Positions 1 through 5,261 of a stretch of DNA of 5,337 bases are shown here, one piece after another. A program made the position numbers and the translations under genes. Each line of letters starts with the position of its first letter. Position 1 is the stretch's first letter. The DNA lies in assembly GCA_003448875.1 (NCBI GenBank), contig DLXG01000282.1, forward strand, positions 1 to 5,337. The letters are read 5' to 3'. Origin of the DNA: Anaerolineaceae bacterium. Its GTDB lineage: Bacteria; Chloroflexota; Anaerolineae; Anaerolineales; Anaerolineaceae. Under the pieces are notes generated by a model. That model ran no database searches, was not told the origin of the DNA, and saw nothing but the letters and a program-made list of their open reading frames with translations.

Positions 1-144
1 GTGATTGCTTTGCTGATTATCACATCCGTACTTGGCCTGGTTCAGTTAAGCTGGGCCGTTGTTGCGCATGAGGGCAGCACCGTACTGGTGGCTATGAATG
101 CCTTGCGCTTATTGGGCTACCAGTTGCCAAGGAAAACCGGCTAA
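1..144 (+). CDS. C-terminal fragment of a small membrane protein, unknown function
   Basis: Frame 1 is open from the window edge to a TAA at 142-144 and gives 47 residues. The first two thirds are strongly hydrophobic (starts VIALLIITSVLGLVQLSW), consistent with a last or second-to-last membrane helix. A short polar turn (AHEG) follows, then a further amphipathic or hydrophobic stretch, and the protein ends in a basic tail (PRKTG). The GTG at position 1 could be a start codon by chance, but the gene more likely begins outside the window. It lies 39 bases upstream of the next start on the same strand, so it could belong to the same transcript. I do not recognise a family from this fragment. 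A faint resemblance of the GLVQLSW segment to a helix of the four-helix protein at 4681-5112 is too short to rely on. Confidence 0.55.
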   Translation: MIALLIITSVLGLVQLSWAVVAHEGSTVLVAMNALRLLGYQLPRKTG

Positions 145-173
145 TACGTTTCCTTGGATGCGAGTTTTGGAAC

Positions 174-177
174 GAGG
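174..177 (+). promoter_or_regulatory. Shine-Dalgarno site deciding the ATG at 184
   Basis: GAGG ends 6 bases before the ATG at 184. The alternative in-frame TTG at 154 has no comparable purine-rich site at the right distance, and the ten residues it would add are polar and precede a natural membrane-protein N-terminus. I therefore place the start of the methyltransferase gene at 184. Confidence 0.55.
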
Positions 178-183
178 CATCCC

Positions 184-774
184 ATGCACATCGAGACACT
201 TTCGTCTTATTTGCTGTTTATCATTTATGGGCTAATGCTGCTCATCCGTTTACTGTATGGCTTGCTGGCCAACCGCCGGGGTGGGAAAGCGATCCTCCGG
301 AAGGAGCCAGGTTGGTCGCCCATCCTGATGACCAGCCTGATGATTCTGTCCAATGGCATTCTGCTGCTGGCAATTGCCTGGCCAGAGACGCTTCAAGCAA
401 CCGCTGTTCCTCTGCCGGAAGGCTGGCGCTGGTTAGGGTTGGCACTTGGACTGTGCATGGATGCCTTGTTCATGTGGGTTCACCAGGCGTTAGGACAGAA
501 CTGGGCGGTGGGCGTTATGGTGAAGGAAAACCACTGCCTGGTGACGGCTGGTCCATACCATTGGGTGCGCCATCCCATGTATACTGCCTTGTTTGGCTTT
601 AGCGTCGCGTTTTTCCTGCTCTCGGCGAATGCGATTGTTGGCGCTCTCTGGCTGGCCATGACCACTGCCAGCGCCTGGCGAGTTGGTGAAGAGGAACGAC
701 TTCTAACGGAAACCTTTGGAACCGAGTATGAGCGTTATATGGCTCGAACGGGCCGTTTTCTTCCAAAAGCATAG
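184..774 (+). CDS. Isoprenylcysteine carboxyl methyltransferase (ICMT)/PEMT-like integral membrane methyltransferase, copy 1
   Basis: A 196-residue membrane protein with about four or five hydrophobic segments (near residues 8-29, 47-66, 81-100 and 135-165, the last probably a helical hairpin). The family signature is clear: GPYHWVRHPMY at residues 123-133, followed by a paired acidic site (EEER, 169-172) and the C-terminal FGTEYERY (178-185) and RFLP. In the ICMT/PEMT/NnrU-like superfamily the RHPxY and the later Glu residues form the S-adenosylmethionine pocket at the membrane face. Family members methylate prenylcysteine carboxylates, phosphatidylethanolamine, or other lipid-like substrates, and bacterial members mostly have no known substrate, so the exact reaction is open. 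The start is ATG 184, chosen for its ribosome site; a TTG at 154 is possible. The next gene begins 8 bases after the stop, so the two are very likely co-transcribed. A related copy lies at 1411-2088. Confidence 0.85.
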   Translation: MHIETLSSYLLFIIYGLMLLIRLLYGLLANRRGGKAILRKEPGWSPILMTSLMILSNGILLLAIAWPETLQATAVPLPEGWRWLGLALGLCMDALFMWVHQALGQNWAVGVMVKENHCLVTAGPYHWVRHPMYTALFGFSVAFFLLSANAIVGALWLAMTTASAWRVGEEERLLTETFGTEYERYMARTGRFLPKA

Positions 775-782
775 GGGGTATT

Positions 783-1403
783 ATGAAGAATACGACCAAT
801 CTCAAGATATACCGCCGCTATGCGCCGATCTACGATAGCCTGATGCGCTTTTGGACGGCCGCCCCGAGGCGGAAAGCGGTTGAACTGCTCAAATTGAAAA
901 CGGGAGAGCAGCTGCTCGTCCCTGGCGTGGGGACAGGTCTTGATTTGCCCAATCTTCCTGCCGGTGTCTGCGTCACGGCCGTGGATCTCAGCCCGGCGAT
1001 GCTTCAGCAAGCACGCCATAAACGCCAGGAACTGGTTGGATTCAACGTGATGGATGGTCAGGTGCTGGCGCTGCCGGATGGCTGTTTCGATGCGTTGCTG
1101 CTCAATCTCATCCTATCCGTGGTCCCGGATGGCCCAATCGCGATGCAGGAGGCCTGGCGCGTTTTAAAACCGGGAGGGCGTATAGCAATCTTCGATAAGT
1201 TTTTGCCAGAAGGAAGTCGGCTTTCGGGCTTTCGGCGCTTTGCGGGCTGGCTGATTCGCCAAATTGGCACGGATCCCAACCGCCGGTTTCGCGAAATGAT
1301 CCAGAACATACCGGATGCCCTGGTACCGGTTGATATCCCTTCTGTGCTGTATGGGCAGTACCGTTTGATACTCATGATAAAACCGGTAACTACCACAAAG
1401 TGA
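783..1403 (+). CDS. Class I SAM-dependent methyltransferase, UbiE/PmtA-like
   Basis: A 206-residue soluble protein with a Rossmann methyltransferase fold. An N-terminal YAPIYD (13-18) is typical of UbiE-like enzymes. Motif I is LLVPGVGTGLDLP (44-56), the glycine loop that holds S-adenosylmethionine. VDLS (67-70) carries the acidic residue expected to bind the ribose hydroxyls. The acidic D91 and the LPDGCFD stretch (98-103) form the adenine-side and motif IV region. RVLKPGGRIAIFDKF (126-140) is the post-core strand pair. This combination is shared by ubiquinone/menaquinone methyltransferases and by bacterial phosphatidylethanolamine N-methyltransferases of the PmtA type; sequence alone does not choose between them, and many relatives act on other small or lipid substrates. 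The length suits a single-domain enzyme. A GGGGG run (774-778) lies 4 bases before the ATG. It sits between the two ICMT-like genes, with 7 bases to the next, which suggests work on a shared lipid-like substrate. Confidence 0.88.
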   Translation: MKNTTNLKIYRRYAPIYDSLMRFWTAAPRRKAVELLKLKTGEQLLVPGVGTGLDLPNLPAGVCVTAVDLSPAMLQQARHKRQELVGFNVMDGQVLALPDGCFDALLLNLILSVVPDGPIAMQEAWRVLKPGGRIAIFDKFLPEGSRLSGFRRFAGWLIRQIGTDPNRRFREMIQNIPDALVPVDIPSVLYGQYRLILMIKPVTTTK

Positions 1404-1410
1404 AGATTCC

Positions 1411-2088
1411 ATGAGTAGAAGCATGGTGCTCTTCCTGGCAATCGCTGTACCTTTTCTGTCGTTGGTATTAGCCTGCCTAGGCGTTGCAACATTGGCGAAC
1501 AATCGCACCGGGTGGATCCTGTTCGTTACCGGGATCGCATTTTTGGTTGGGCCAATCCTCTACTATGCGCGCACGAAGCAACCCTATTGGCTGTCGGGCA
1601 GTGGAGAGGTTTCTCAAGAAGAAAAGGGAGACTTTTCTTTCTGGCTGATTCTACCTGGTTTCCTGCTCGTGTTCTTTGGCTCACCGCTCGAATTCTCCTA
1701 TCTGCCGGTTTCGGTCCCCCACGGGGTTGCCCTCGAAGGTTTGGGGCTCCTGCTGTTTGGCCTGGGGTTGGGGCTGTTCATTTGGGCTCGTCGAGTCGCG
1801 CGTGACCAGTATTCCGGTCATGTTCAGATTAAAGTCAATCATATCCTGGTGAAAACAGGACCTTACCACTATGTGCGACATCCGGCTTACAGTGGCTACT
1901 TGTTGATGACGCTTGGTATTGCAATCGGTTATTCCAGCGTGGTCGGAGTAACCTCTGTCTTGCTTTTGCTTCTTCCGGGGCTTCTATACCGATTGCGCCT
2001 CGAGGAAAAATTCTTAGCAGACCGGTTTTCAATGGAATACCGGCAGTATGCGCAGAAAACGGGTTGTTTATTTCCAAAGGTATTGTGA
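1411..2088 (+). CDS. ICMT/PEMT-like integral membrane methyltransferase, copy 2
   Basis: A 225-residue membrane protein with about five or six hydrophobic segments (near 5-27, 34-52, 75-95, 105-126 and a long 163-193 stretch). The cofactor signature GPYHYVRHPAY is at residues 150-160, the acidic pair EE at 198-199 and FSMEYRQY at 206-213, ending CLFPKVL. Over the 15-residue core from LV to the Tyr (LVKTGPYHYVRHPAY against LVTAGPYHWVRHPMY), 11 positions match the copy at 184-774, so the two are paralogues. This one has an extra N-terminal pair of helices. The copies differ at the C-terminal RFLP of the first copy, which reads CLFP here, so their substrates may differ. The expected role is transfer of a methyl group from S-adenosylmethionine to a membrane-embedded substrate that cannot be named. 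The ribosome site before ATG 1411 is weak (AAGTGAAG overlapping the previous stop), consistent with translational coupling. Confidence 0.85.
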   Translation: MSRSMVLFLAIAVPFLSLVLACLGVATLANNRTGWILFVTGIAFLVGPILYYARTKQPYWLSGSGEVSQEEKGDFSFWLILPGFLLVFFGSPLEFSYLPVSVPHGVALEGLGLLLFGLGLGLFIWARRVARDQYSGHVQIKVNHILVKTGPYHYVRHPAYSGYLLMTLGIAIGYSSVVGVTSVLLLLLPGLLYRLRLEEKFLADRFSMEYRQYAQKTGCLFPKVL

Positions 2089-2095
2089 TACTGCC

Positions 2096-2950
2096 ATGCA
2101 CACTGCTCCCTGCCAAAATTCCCACCCCAACCTGGGATCCTGTCATACCCTTGAAGTGGAAGGTATTTCAATCCATTTCGTTTCGGAGGGAAAAGGCACC
2201 CTCGTTTTCTGTGTGCATGGCAGCCAGTCCTGGGCCTTTACCTGGCGCTATCAGGTCAAGCCCTTTGCTGAGGCAGGATACCAGGTGGTGGCGATTGACC
2301 TTCCTGGCAACGGTTACTCGGCAGCGCCCAGCCATCACGATTATTCTGTGGCGGGGAATTCACGCTTGATTAGCCGGGTGCTGGATGGCTTGCATGCCCA
2401 GCAGGTAGTTTTTGTGGCTAGTTCTGCCGGCGGTCTCCCTGTTCTGGATTTTGCTATCCGCCATCCGGAACGCACCGGCGCGTTGATCCTGTCATCCACT
2501 TGCGGCGTGCATCATTCGTTACCAGGGCTTTGGAACCTGGTTCGCCTACCACTGGTAGGTGAAGCAGCGCGGCTGTTTTTAAACCCGCCCTTGATCCGCA
2601 AAAATCTAGTCGAAGCTTTTGCCGATCCGCAGAAAGTAACCGCGGAAATCGTTGAGGCCTACCTGCGACCGCTCCTCCGACCTGGCAGTTGGACGACCAA
2701 CCTGCGCACCGAGCGCAACTCGGATCCCACGTTTGTCGAACAACATCTTAAAGATATTCACAGCCCGGCGCTGATTATCTGGGGCCAGGAGGATGCCTGG
2801 CATCCGGCGACAATGGCGGAAGTGTTTCACCGGCAGCTGCCCCAGGCAGAGGTTGAAATACTTTCCAACTGCGGTCATCTCCCGCACGAAGAACAGCCTG
2901 AAAGTTTCAACCAACTGGCCCTTTCATTCTTAGAAAGGATTGGCAAATGA
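2096..2950 (+). CDS. Alpha/beta hydrolase with complete Ser-Asp-His triad
   Basis: A 284-residue alpha/beta hydrolase fold protein if it starts at ATG 2096. An ATG at 2048, inside the upstream gene, would add 16 residues that are mostly basic; neither start has a good ribosome site (AAAGG at 2076-2080 is 15 bases from 2096), so the start is uncertain. In order: the oxyanion-loop CVHGSQSW (His-Gly, about residues 39-46), DLPGNGYSAAP (about 68-78), the nucleophile elbow ASSAGG with Ser110, the acid in LIIWGQEDAWHP (Asp233), and the base in NCGHLPHEEQP (His261). The elbow has Ala in place of the usual first Gly, which still fits a small-x-Ser-x-Gly turn. A helical cap domain probably lies between residues 135 and 215. 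The pattern is that of esterases, C-C hydrolases and related enzymes; a Ser rather than Asp nucleophile argues against a haloalkane dehalogenase or epoxide hydrolase. It follows the upstream methyltransferase by 7 bases. The substrate is unknown; a carboxyl methyl ester or an ester lipid would fit the neighbours. Confidence 0.85.
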   Translation: MHTAPCQNSHPNLGSCHTLEVEGISIHFVSEGKGTLVFCVHGSQSWAFTWRYQVKPFAEAGYQVVAIDLPGNGYSAAPSHHDYSVAGNSRLISRVLDGLHAQQVVFVASSAGGLPVLDFAIRHPERTGALILSSTCGVHHSLPGLWNLVRLPLVGEAARLFLNPPLIRKNLVEAFADPQKVTAEIVEAYLRPLLRPGSWTTNLRTERNSDPTFVEQHLKDIHSPALIIWGQEDAWHPATMAEVFHRQLPQAEVEILSNCGHLPHEEQPESFNQLALSFLERIGK

Positions 2951-3831
2951 AAGCAGTAAGCTTTGATCTATTATATAAAGATGTTCCAGTTGAACAGCGC
3001 GAACGGCTGCAAACCTTTCGTGCGACACACCCTTACCAGACGCTCCATGCCGATGGCGTTTCGTGGGAATATATTGTCAGCGGTGAAGGTTCTCAAGCCA
3101 TGTTGCTCCTGGGCGGCGGCCTTTCTGTTGGAGAGACATCTTTCCAAAACATTCTACGTCTGGAGAAGCGCTTTCGGGTGTTTTCGCCTTCGTATCCGCC
3201 GGTTGGAAAAGTGCGCCGGGTGGTGGATGGGTTGGCAGCCATTCTCGACAGAGAAAAGATCAAGCGGACGAACATCTTTGGACATTCGCTGGGCGCTGGG
3301 ATTGCGCACGCTTTTGTCCGCGCGTACCCAGAGCGCGTGAATAAGCTGGTGTTGGATGGTTTTGGGCTATATAACGCCTCCTCGCTGAGAGCGGCCAAGT
3401 TCTTTTTCAAACTTCCGGCTGCCTGGCTGAAGGGCTATTACCGGCGCAGGTTTGGTACGCTTTTGGCGTCAGCAGATGAAGCCACCCGAGCTTTTTACCA
3501 GGCCTATGTGGAAGAACTCTTTACCCGGCTGCATACCAATGAAACCCTGATGGGGCAGATGAAGCTCTTGCTCGATTTTTTTGACCATCCAGACGAATAC
3601 CGTATATACCAGCCAGTTGAGCGGCCTGGGCAGATCTTGCTTATTTTAGCGGAGGATGACCGCGGCTTCAAGTCAACGGAGCGGGAAGCGCTTATAGCCA
3701 GTTACCCAGGTGCGCAGGTGTATTCATTTCCCAGCGGCGGGCATCTGTCCGGCTTTACACACCCAGAAGAATTCAACGGGGTTCTGGATGGTTTTCTGGA
3801 AACCTCAACGATAAAACAGCAGGTTGATTGA
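2947..3831 (+). CDS. Divergent alpha/beta hydrolase, maspardin-like
   Basis: A 294-residue alpha/beta hydrolase fold protein with no obvious signal peptide or membrane helix, so probably cytoplasmic. The nucleophile elbow is classical, FGHSLGAG with Ser114. The likely acid is Asp237 or Asp238 in LILAEDDRGF, and the base is His266 in SGGHLSGFTHPEE. The oxyanion loop is unusual: LLLGGGLSVGETSF (53-66) replaces the His-Gly loop. The FRVFSPSYPPV strand (76-86), the Lys-Arg-rich segment, and the ending with YPGAQVYSFPSGGH recall the eukaryotic maspardin family and its bacterial relatives, some of which are not active hydrolases; here all three triad residues can be placed, so activity is plausible. 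It starts at an ATGA overlap of 4 bases with the upstream hydrolase, preceded by a good ribosome site (AGAAAGGA, 2932-2939), so the two hydrolases are translationally coupled and probably made in step. The substrate is unknown. Confidence 0.85.
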   Translation: MKAVSFDLLYKDVPVEQRERLQTFRATHPYQTLHADGVSWEYIVSGEGSQAMLLLGGGLSVGETSFQNILRLEKRFRVFSPSYPPVGKVRRVVDGLAAILDREKIKRTNIFGHSLGAGIAHAFVRAYPERVNKLVLDGFGLYNASSLRAAKFFFKLPAAWLKGYYRRRFGTLLASADEATRAFYQAYVEELFTRLHTNETLMGQMKLLLDFFDHPDEYRIYQPVERPGQILLILAEDDRGFKSTEREALIASYPGAQVYSFPSGGHLSGFTHPEEFNGVLDGFLETSTIKQQVD

Positions 3832-3845
3832 AATAAGAGACTCAC

Positions 3846-4643
3846 ATGCAACGTGCTATCCTTGATCTCCTGGCCTGCCCGGTATGTCACGGGCGGCTCG
3901 AATCCTCAGGCACTGGTGACCTGGAAAGCGGCGCGCTTTGCTGTACCCGCTGCTCCAGATCCTACCCAGTCGTACGGGGCATCCCCCATTTCATCACGCC
4001 CGAAGCGCTGACCGGCTCGAACGGCCGCTTCACCCGCCTGTACAACTGGTTTTCATGGGTCTATGCGCCGTTCTCCAGGGCGGCCCTGGCTTTTCTAGGT
4101 ATGAACGAGGACCAGGCTCGTCGAGAAATCCTCGACCGGCTTGACCCGCAAGGCGGGCGGGTCCTGGAAGTGTCCATTGGCCCGGGTGTAAACCTGCCCT
4201 ATCTTATCCACCGCGCCGATGTGGGCGAGGTCTATGGGCTGGATATTTCCCCCGGTCAAATTCGGCGCTGCCAGGCGTACACGCAACGCAAGGGGTGGGA
4301 TGTGGATTTGTTCCTGGGCAACGGCGAGCAGTTGCCATTCCAGGGTGAAGCCTTTCACAGTGTCTTTCACATCGGGGGCATCAATTTCTTCGACGACAAA
4401 AGGGCCGCCATCGAAGAGATGATACGGGTCGCCAAACCAGGGACGCGCATCCTGATCGCAGACGAAACCGAAAAGGGCGCGCGTGGTTACGAGCGCTTCC
4501 TGCCTGGATTCAAGGGGTCATTTAAGGACAGGCGCGAGGTTGTCACTGCGCCGGTAGACCTGGTACCGGCGGAGATGCTGGAAAGGCGCATCTATGAAGT
4601 CTGGAAAGGTTGGATGTATTGCCTGGAGTTCAGAAAGCCTTAA
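3846..4643 (+). CDS. SAM-dependent methyltransferase with N-terminal Trm112-like zinc ribbon
   Basis: A 265-residue two-domain protein. Residues 6-50 look like a Trm112-type zinc ribbon: LLACPVC (C11, C14), then CCTRC (C32 or C33 with C36), then SYPVVRGIPHFI, the usual closing strand. A linker with YNWFSWVYAPF (66-76) leads into a class I Rossmann methyltransferase: motif I VLEVSIGPGVNLPYL (106-120), the ribose-binding acidic site in GLDIS (131-135), NGEQLPF (159-165), a FDDKRAAIEEMIRVAKPGTRILIADE stretch (from about 182, given here only in outline) and a short C-terminal strand ending YCLEFRKP. Such fused proteins resemble RlmA-like and UbiE-like families, but relatives act on quite varied substrates, so I do not name one. 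The first glycine of motif I is replaced by Ser (SIGPG), which is common in this group. The ribosome site is weak (AAGAGA, 3835-3840). It lies 14 bases after the second hydrolase and reads as the last enzyme of the cluster. Confidence 0.85.
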   Translation: MQRAILDLLACPVCHGRLESSGTGDLESGALCCTRCSRSYPVVRGIPHFITPEALTGSNGRFTRLYNWFSWVYAPFSRAALAFLGMNEDQARREILDRLDPQGGRVLEVSIGPGVNLPYLIHRADVGEVYGLDISPGQIRRCQAYTQRKGWDVDLFLGNGEQLPFQGEAFHSVFHIGGINFFDDKRAAIEEMIRVAKPGTRILIADETEKGARGYERFLPGFKGSFKDRREVVTAPVDLVPAEMLERRIYEVWKGWMYCLEFRKP

Positions 4644-4648
4644 ATTGT

Positions 4649-4670
4649 AATTCCTGAAACATTCAGAATT
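4649..4670 (+). repeat. Inverted repeat able to form a hairpin just before the ribosome site of the next gene
   Basis: The arms AATTCCTGAA (4649-4658) and TTCAGAATT (4662-4670) pair over 9 bases with one bulged C and a three-base ACA loop. It begins 5 bases after the stop of the methyltransferase and its last base touches the GGAGA ribosome site of the next gene. No T-run follows, so it is not a standard intrinsic terminator. The stem is AT-rich and short. It could be a weak processing site, a protein-binding site or a structure that moderates translation of the following gene; chance is also possible. Confidence 0.35.
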
Positions 4671-4675
4671 GGAGA
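4671..4675 (+). promoter_or_regulatory. Shine-Dalgarno site deciding the ATG at 4681
   Basis: GGAGA lies 5 bases before the ATG at 4681 and makes that codon the start, rather than the upstream in-frame TTG at 4669, which falls inside the inverted repeat. Confidence 0.7.
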
Positions 4676-4680
4676 TAACC

Positions 4681-5112
4681 ATGAAAACACAATTTGTCCT
4701 TCCATCTGTACAAAGCTACTGGCGGTATTCCGCCGCCGGGTTTTCGGCTGTGGCAGGGATTATCCACGCCTACTTCATGTCTGAACACTTCGAAGCTTGG
4801 GTCGGCTATGGCGGGTTCTTTCTAGTTGCAACCGTCTGTCAATTGCTGTTGTCGCACATCCTCGCCGCTACCCGCCCGGTTCGGCGCGAAGTGTTATGGG
4901 CAGGTATCCTTGGCAATGCGGCGATTATTGCCCTTTGGATCGTCACGCGCACACTTGGCATTCCCCTTGGCCCAGAGGCGGGAATGGTTGAAGAAATTGG
5001 TGCATTAGACCTGACTTCCAAAATTGCAGAATTGGTGGTGATCGTTTGCCTGGCAGTGTTGTTGCGCGAGAAAACAGAGTTGGGTGCACATAGCCGCTTG
5101 TCCAACTCATAA
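4681..5112 (+). CDS. Four-helix integral membrane protein, unknown function
   Basis: A 143-residue protein with four predicted membrane helices (near 15-34, 43-63, 70-90 and 112-128) and a polar C-terminal tail. Polar residues sit in or near the helices in a pattern that looks conserved in a family I have seen as hypothetical membrane proteins in thermophiles, actinobacteria and Chloroflexota: His29, EHFEAW (35-40), Gln54, Asn79, VTRTLGIPLGPEAG (88-101) and DLTSKIAE (110-117). The His, Glu and Asp residues could bind a metal or haem, but nothing shows this directly. It has no enzyme motif that I recognise. It lies 37 bases after the zinc-ribbon methyltransferase with its own strong ribosome site, and 149 bases before the CcdA-like gene, so it may belong to the upstream transcript, act with the downstream gene, or stand alone. 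The function is not assigned. Confidence 0.75.
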   Translation: MKTQFVLPSVQSYWRYSAAGFSAVAGIIHAYFMSEHFEAWVGYGGFFLVATVCQLLLSHILAATRPVRREVLWAGILGNAAIIALWIVTRTLGIPLGPEAGMVEEIGALDLTSKIAELVVIVCLAVLLREKTELGAHSRLSNS

Positions 5113-5190
5113 GATGTATCAGCATTCAGTAGAGCGGATTGGCAGCATTAGTCACATTTGGCGGCGAAGAATTTCCGGCACCGAGACACA

Positions 5191-5218
5191 TTGGTCTTTT
5201 ATAAGGCTGTTCCATAGT
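5191..5218 (+). promoter_or_regulatory. Possible weak promoter in the 149-base gap before the CcdA-like gene
   Basis: The gap from 5113 to 5261 is the only sizeable space in the window and is the natural place for a new promoter. TTGGTC (5191-5196) and CATAGT (5213-5218) with a 16-base spacer match the sigma-70 boxes only 3 of 6 and 4 of 6. A small inverted repeat, ATAG-tt-CTAT with flanking CC/GG, overlaps the -10 region (5212-5226). The match is weak and could be chance; I see no gene and no clear terminator in the rest of the gap. Confidence 0.2.
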
Positions 5219-5247
5219 TCTATTGGTAGGTCGAAAATCAGAATAGT

Positions 5248-5252
5248 AGGAG
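5248..5252 (+). promoter_or_regulatory. Shine-Dalgarno site for the gene at the right edge
   Basis: AGGAG ends 9 bases before the ATG at 5262. It is the strongest ribosome site in the window and supports a real gene start here although only 25 codons are visible. Confidence 0.6.
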
Positions 5253-5261
5253 ATTATTTTT

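Noticed and set aside
599..1508. Long reverse-strand open frames overlapping the methyltransferase genes (such as 735-1019, 1058-1492 and 1164-1508)
   Set aside because: They lie opposite genes with clear family motifs, show no recognisable domains, are rich in Arg, Pro and Ser as expected of antisense frames, and overlap one another.
2940..2979. Possible internal promoter: TTGGCA (2940-2945) and an AT-rich TATTATATAAA stretch at the start of the second hydrolase
   Set aside because: The spacing to the TATTAT box is 23 bases, too long for sigma-70, and the ATGA overlap already explains expression from the upstream gene.
1786..4124. Shared GGCTCGTCGAG word in the second ICMT-like gene and the zinc-ribbon methyltransferase gene
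   Set aside because: Only two copies of about 11 bases in coding sequence, with no conserved flanks or spacing; best explained by chance.
3846..4643. Higher GC in the zinc-ribbon methyltransferase as a sign of horizontal transfer
   Set aside because: Hand counts of several lines gave about 57-65%, but lines in the first ICMT-like gene and first hydrolase also reach about 58-60%, so the contrast is not convincing.
5077..5108. Seven-base inverted repeat GAGTTGG / CCAACTC around the end of the four-helix protein gene, as a terminator
   Set aside because: The loop is 18 bases, the stem lies inside the coding region just before the stop, and no T-run follows, so it does not look like an intrinsic terminator.
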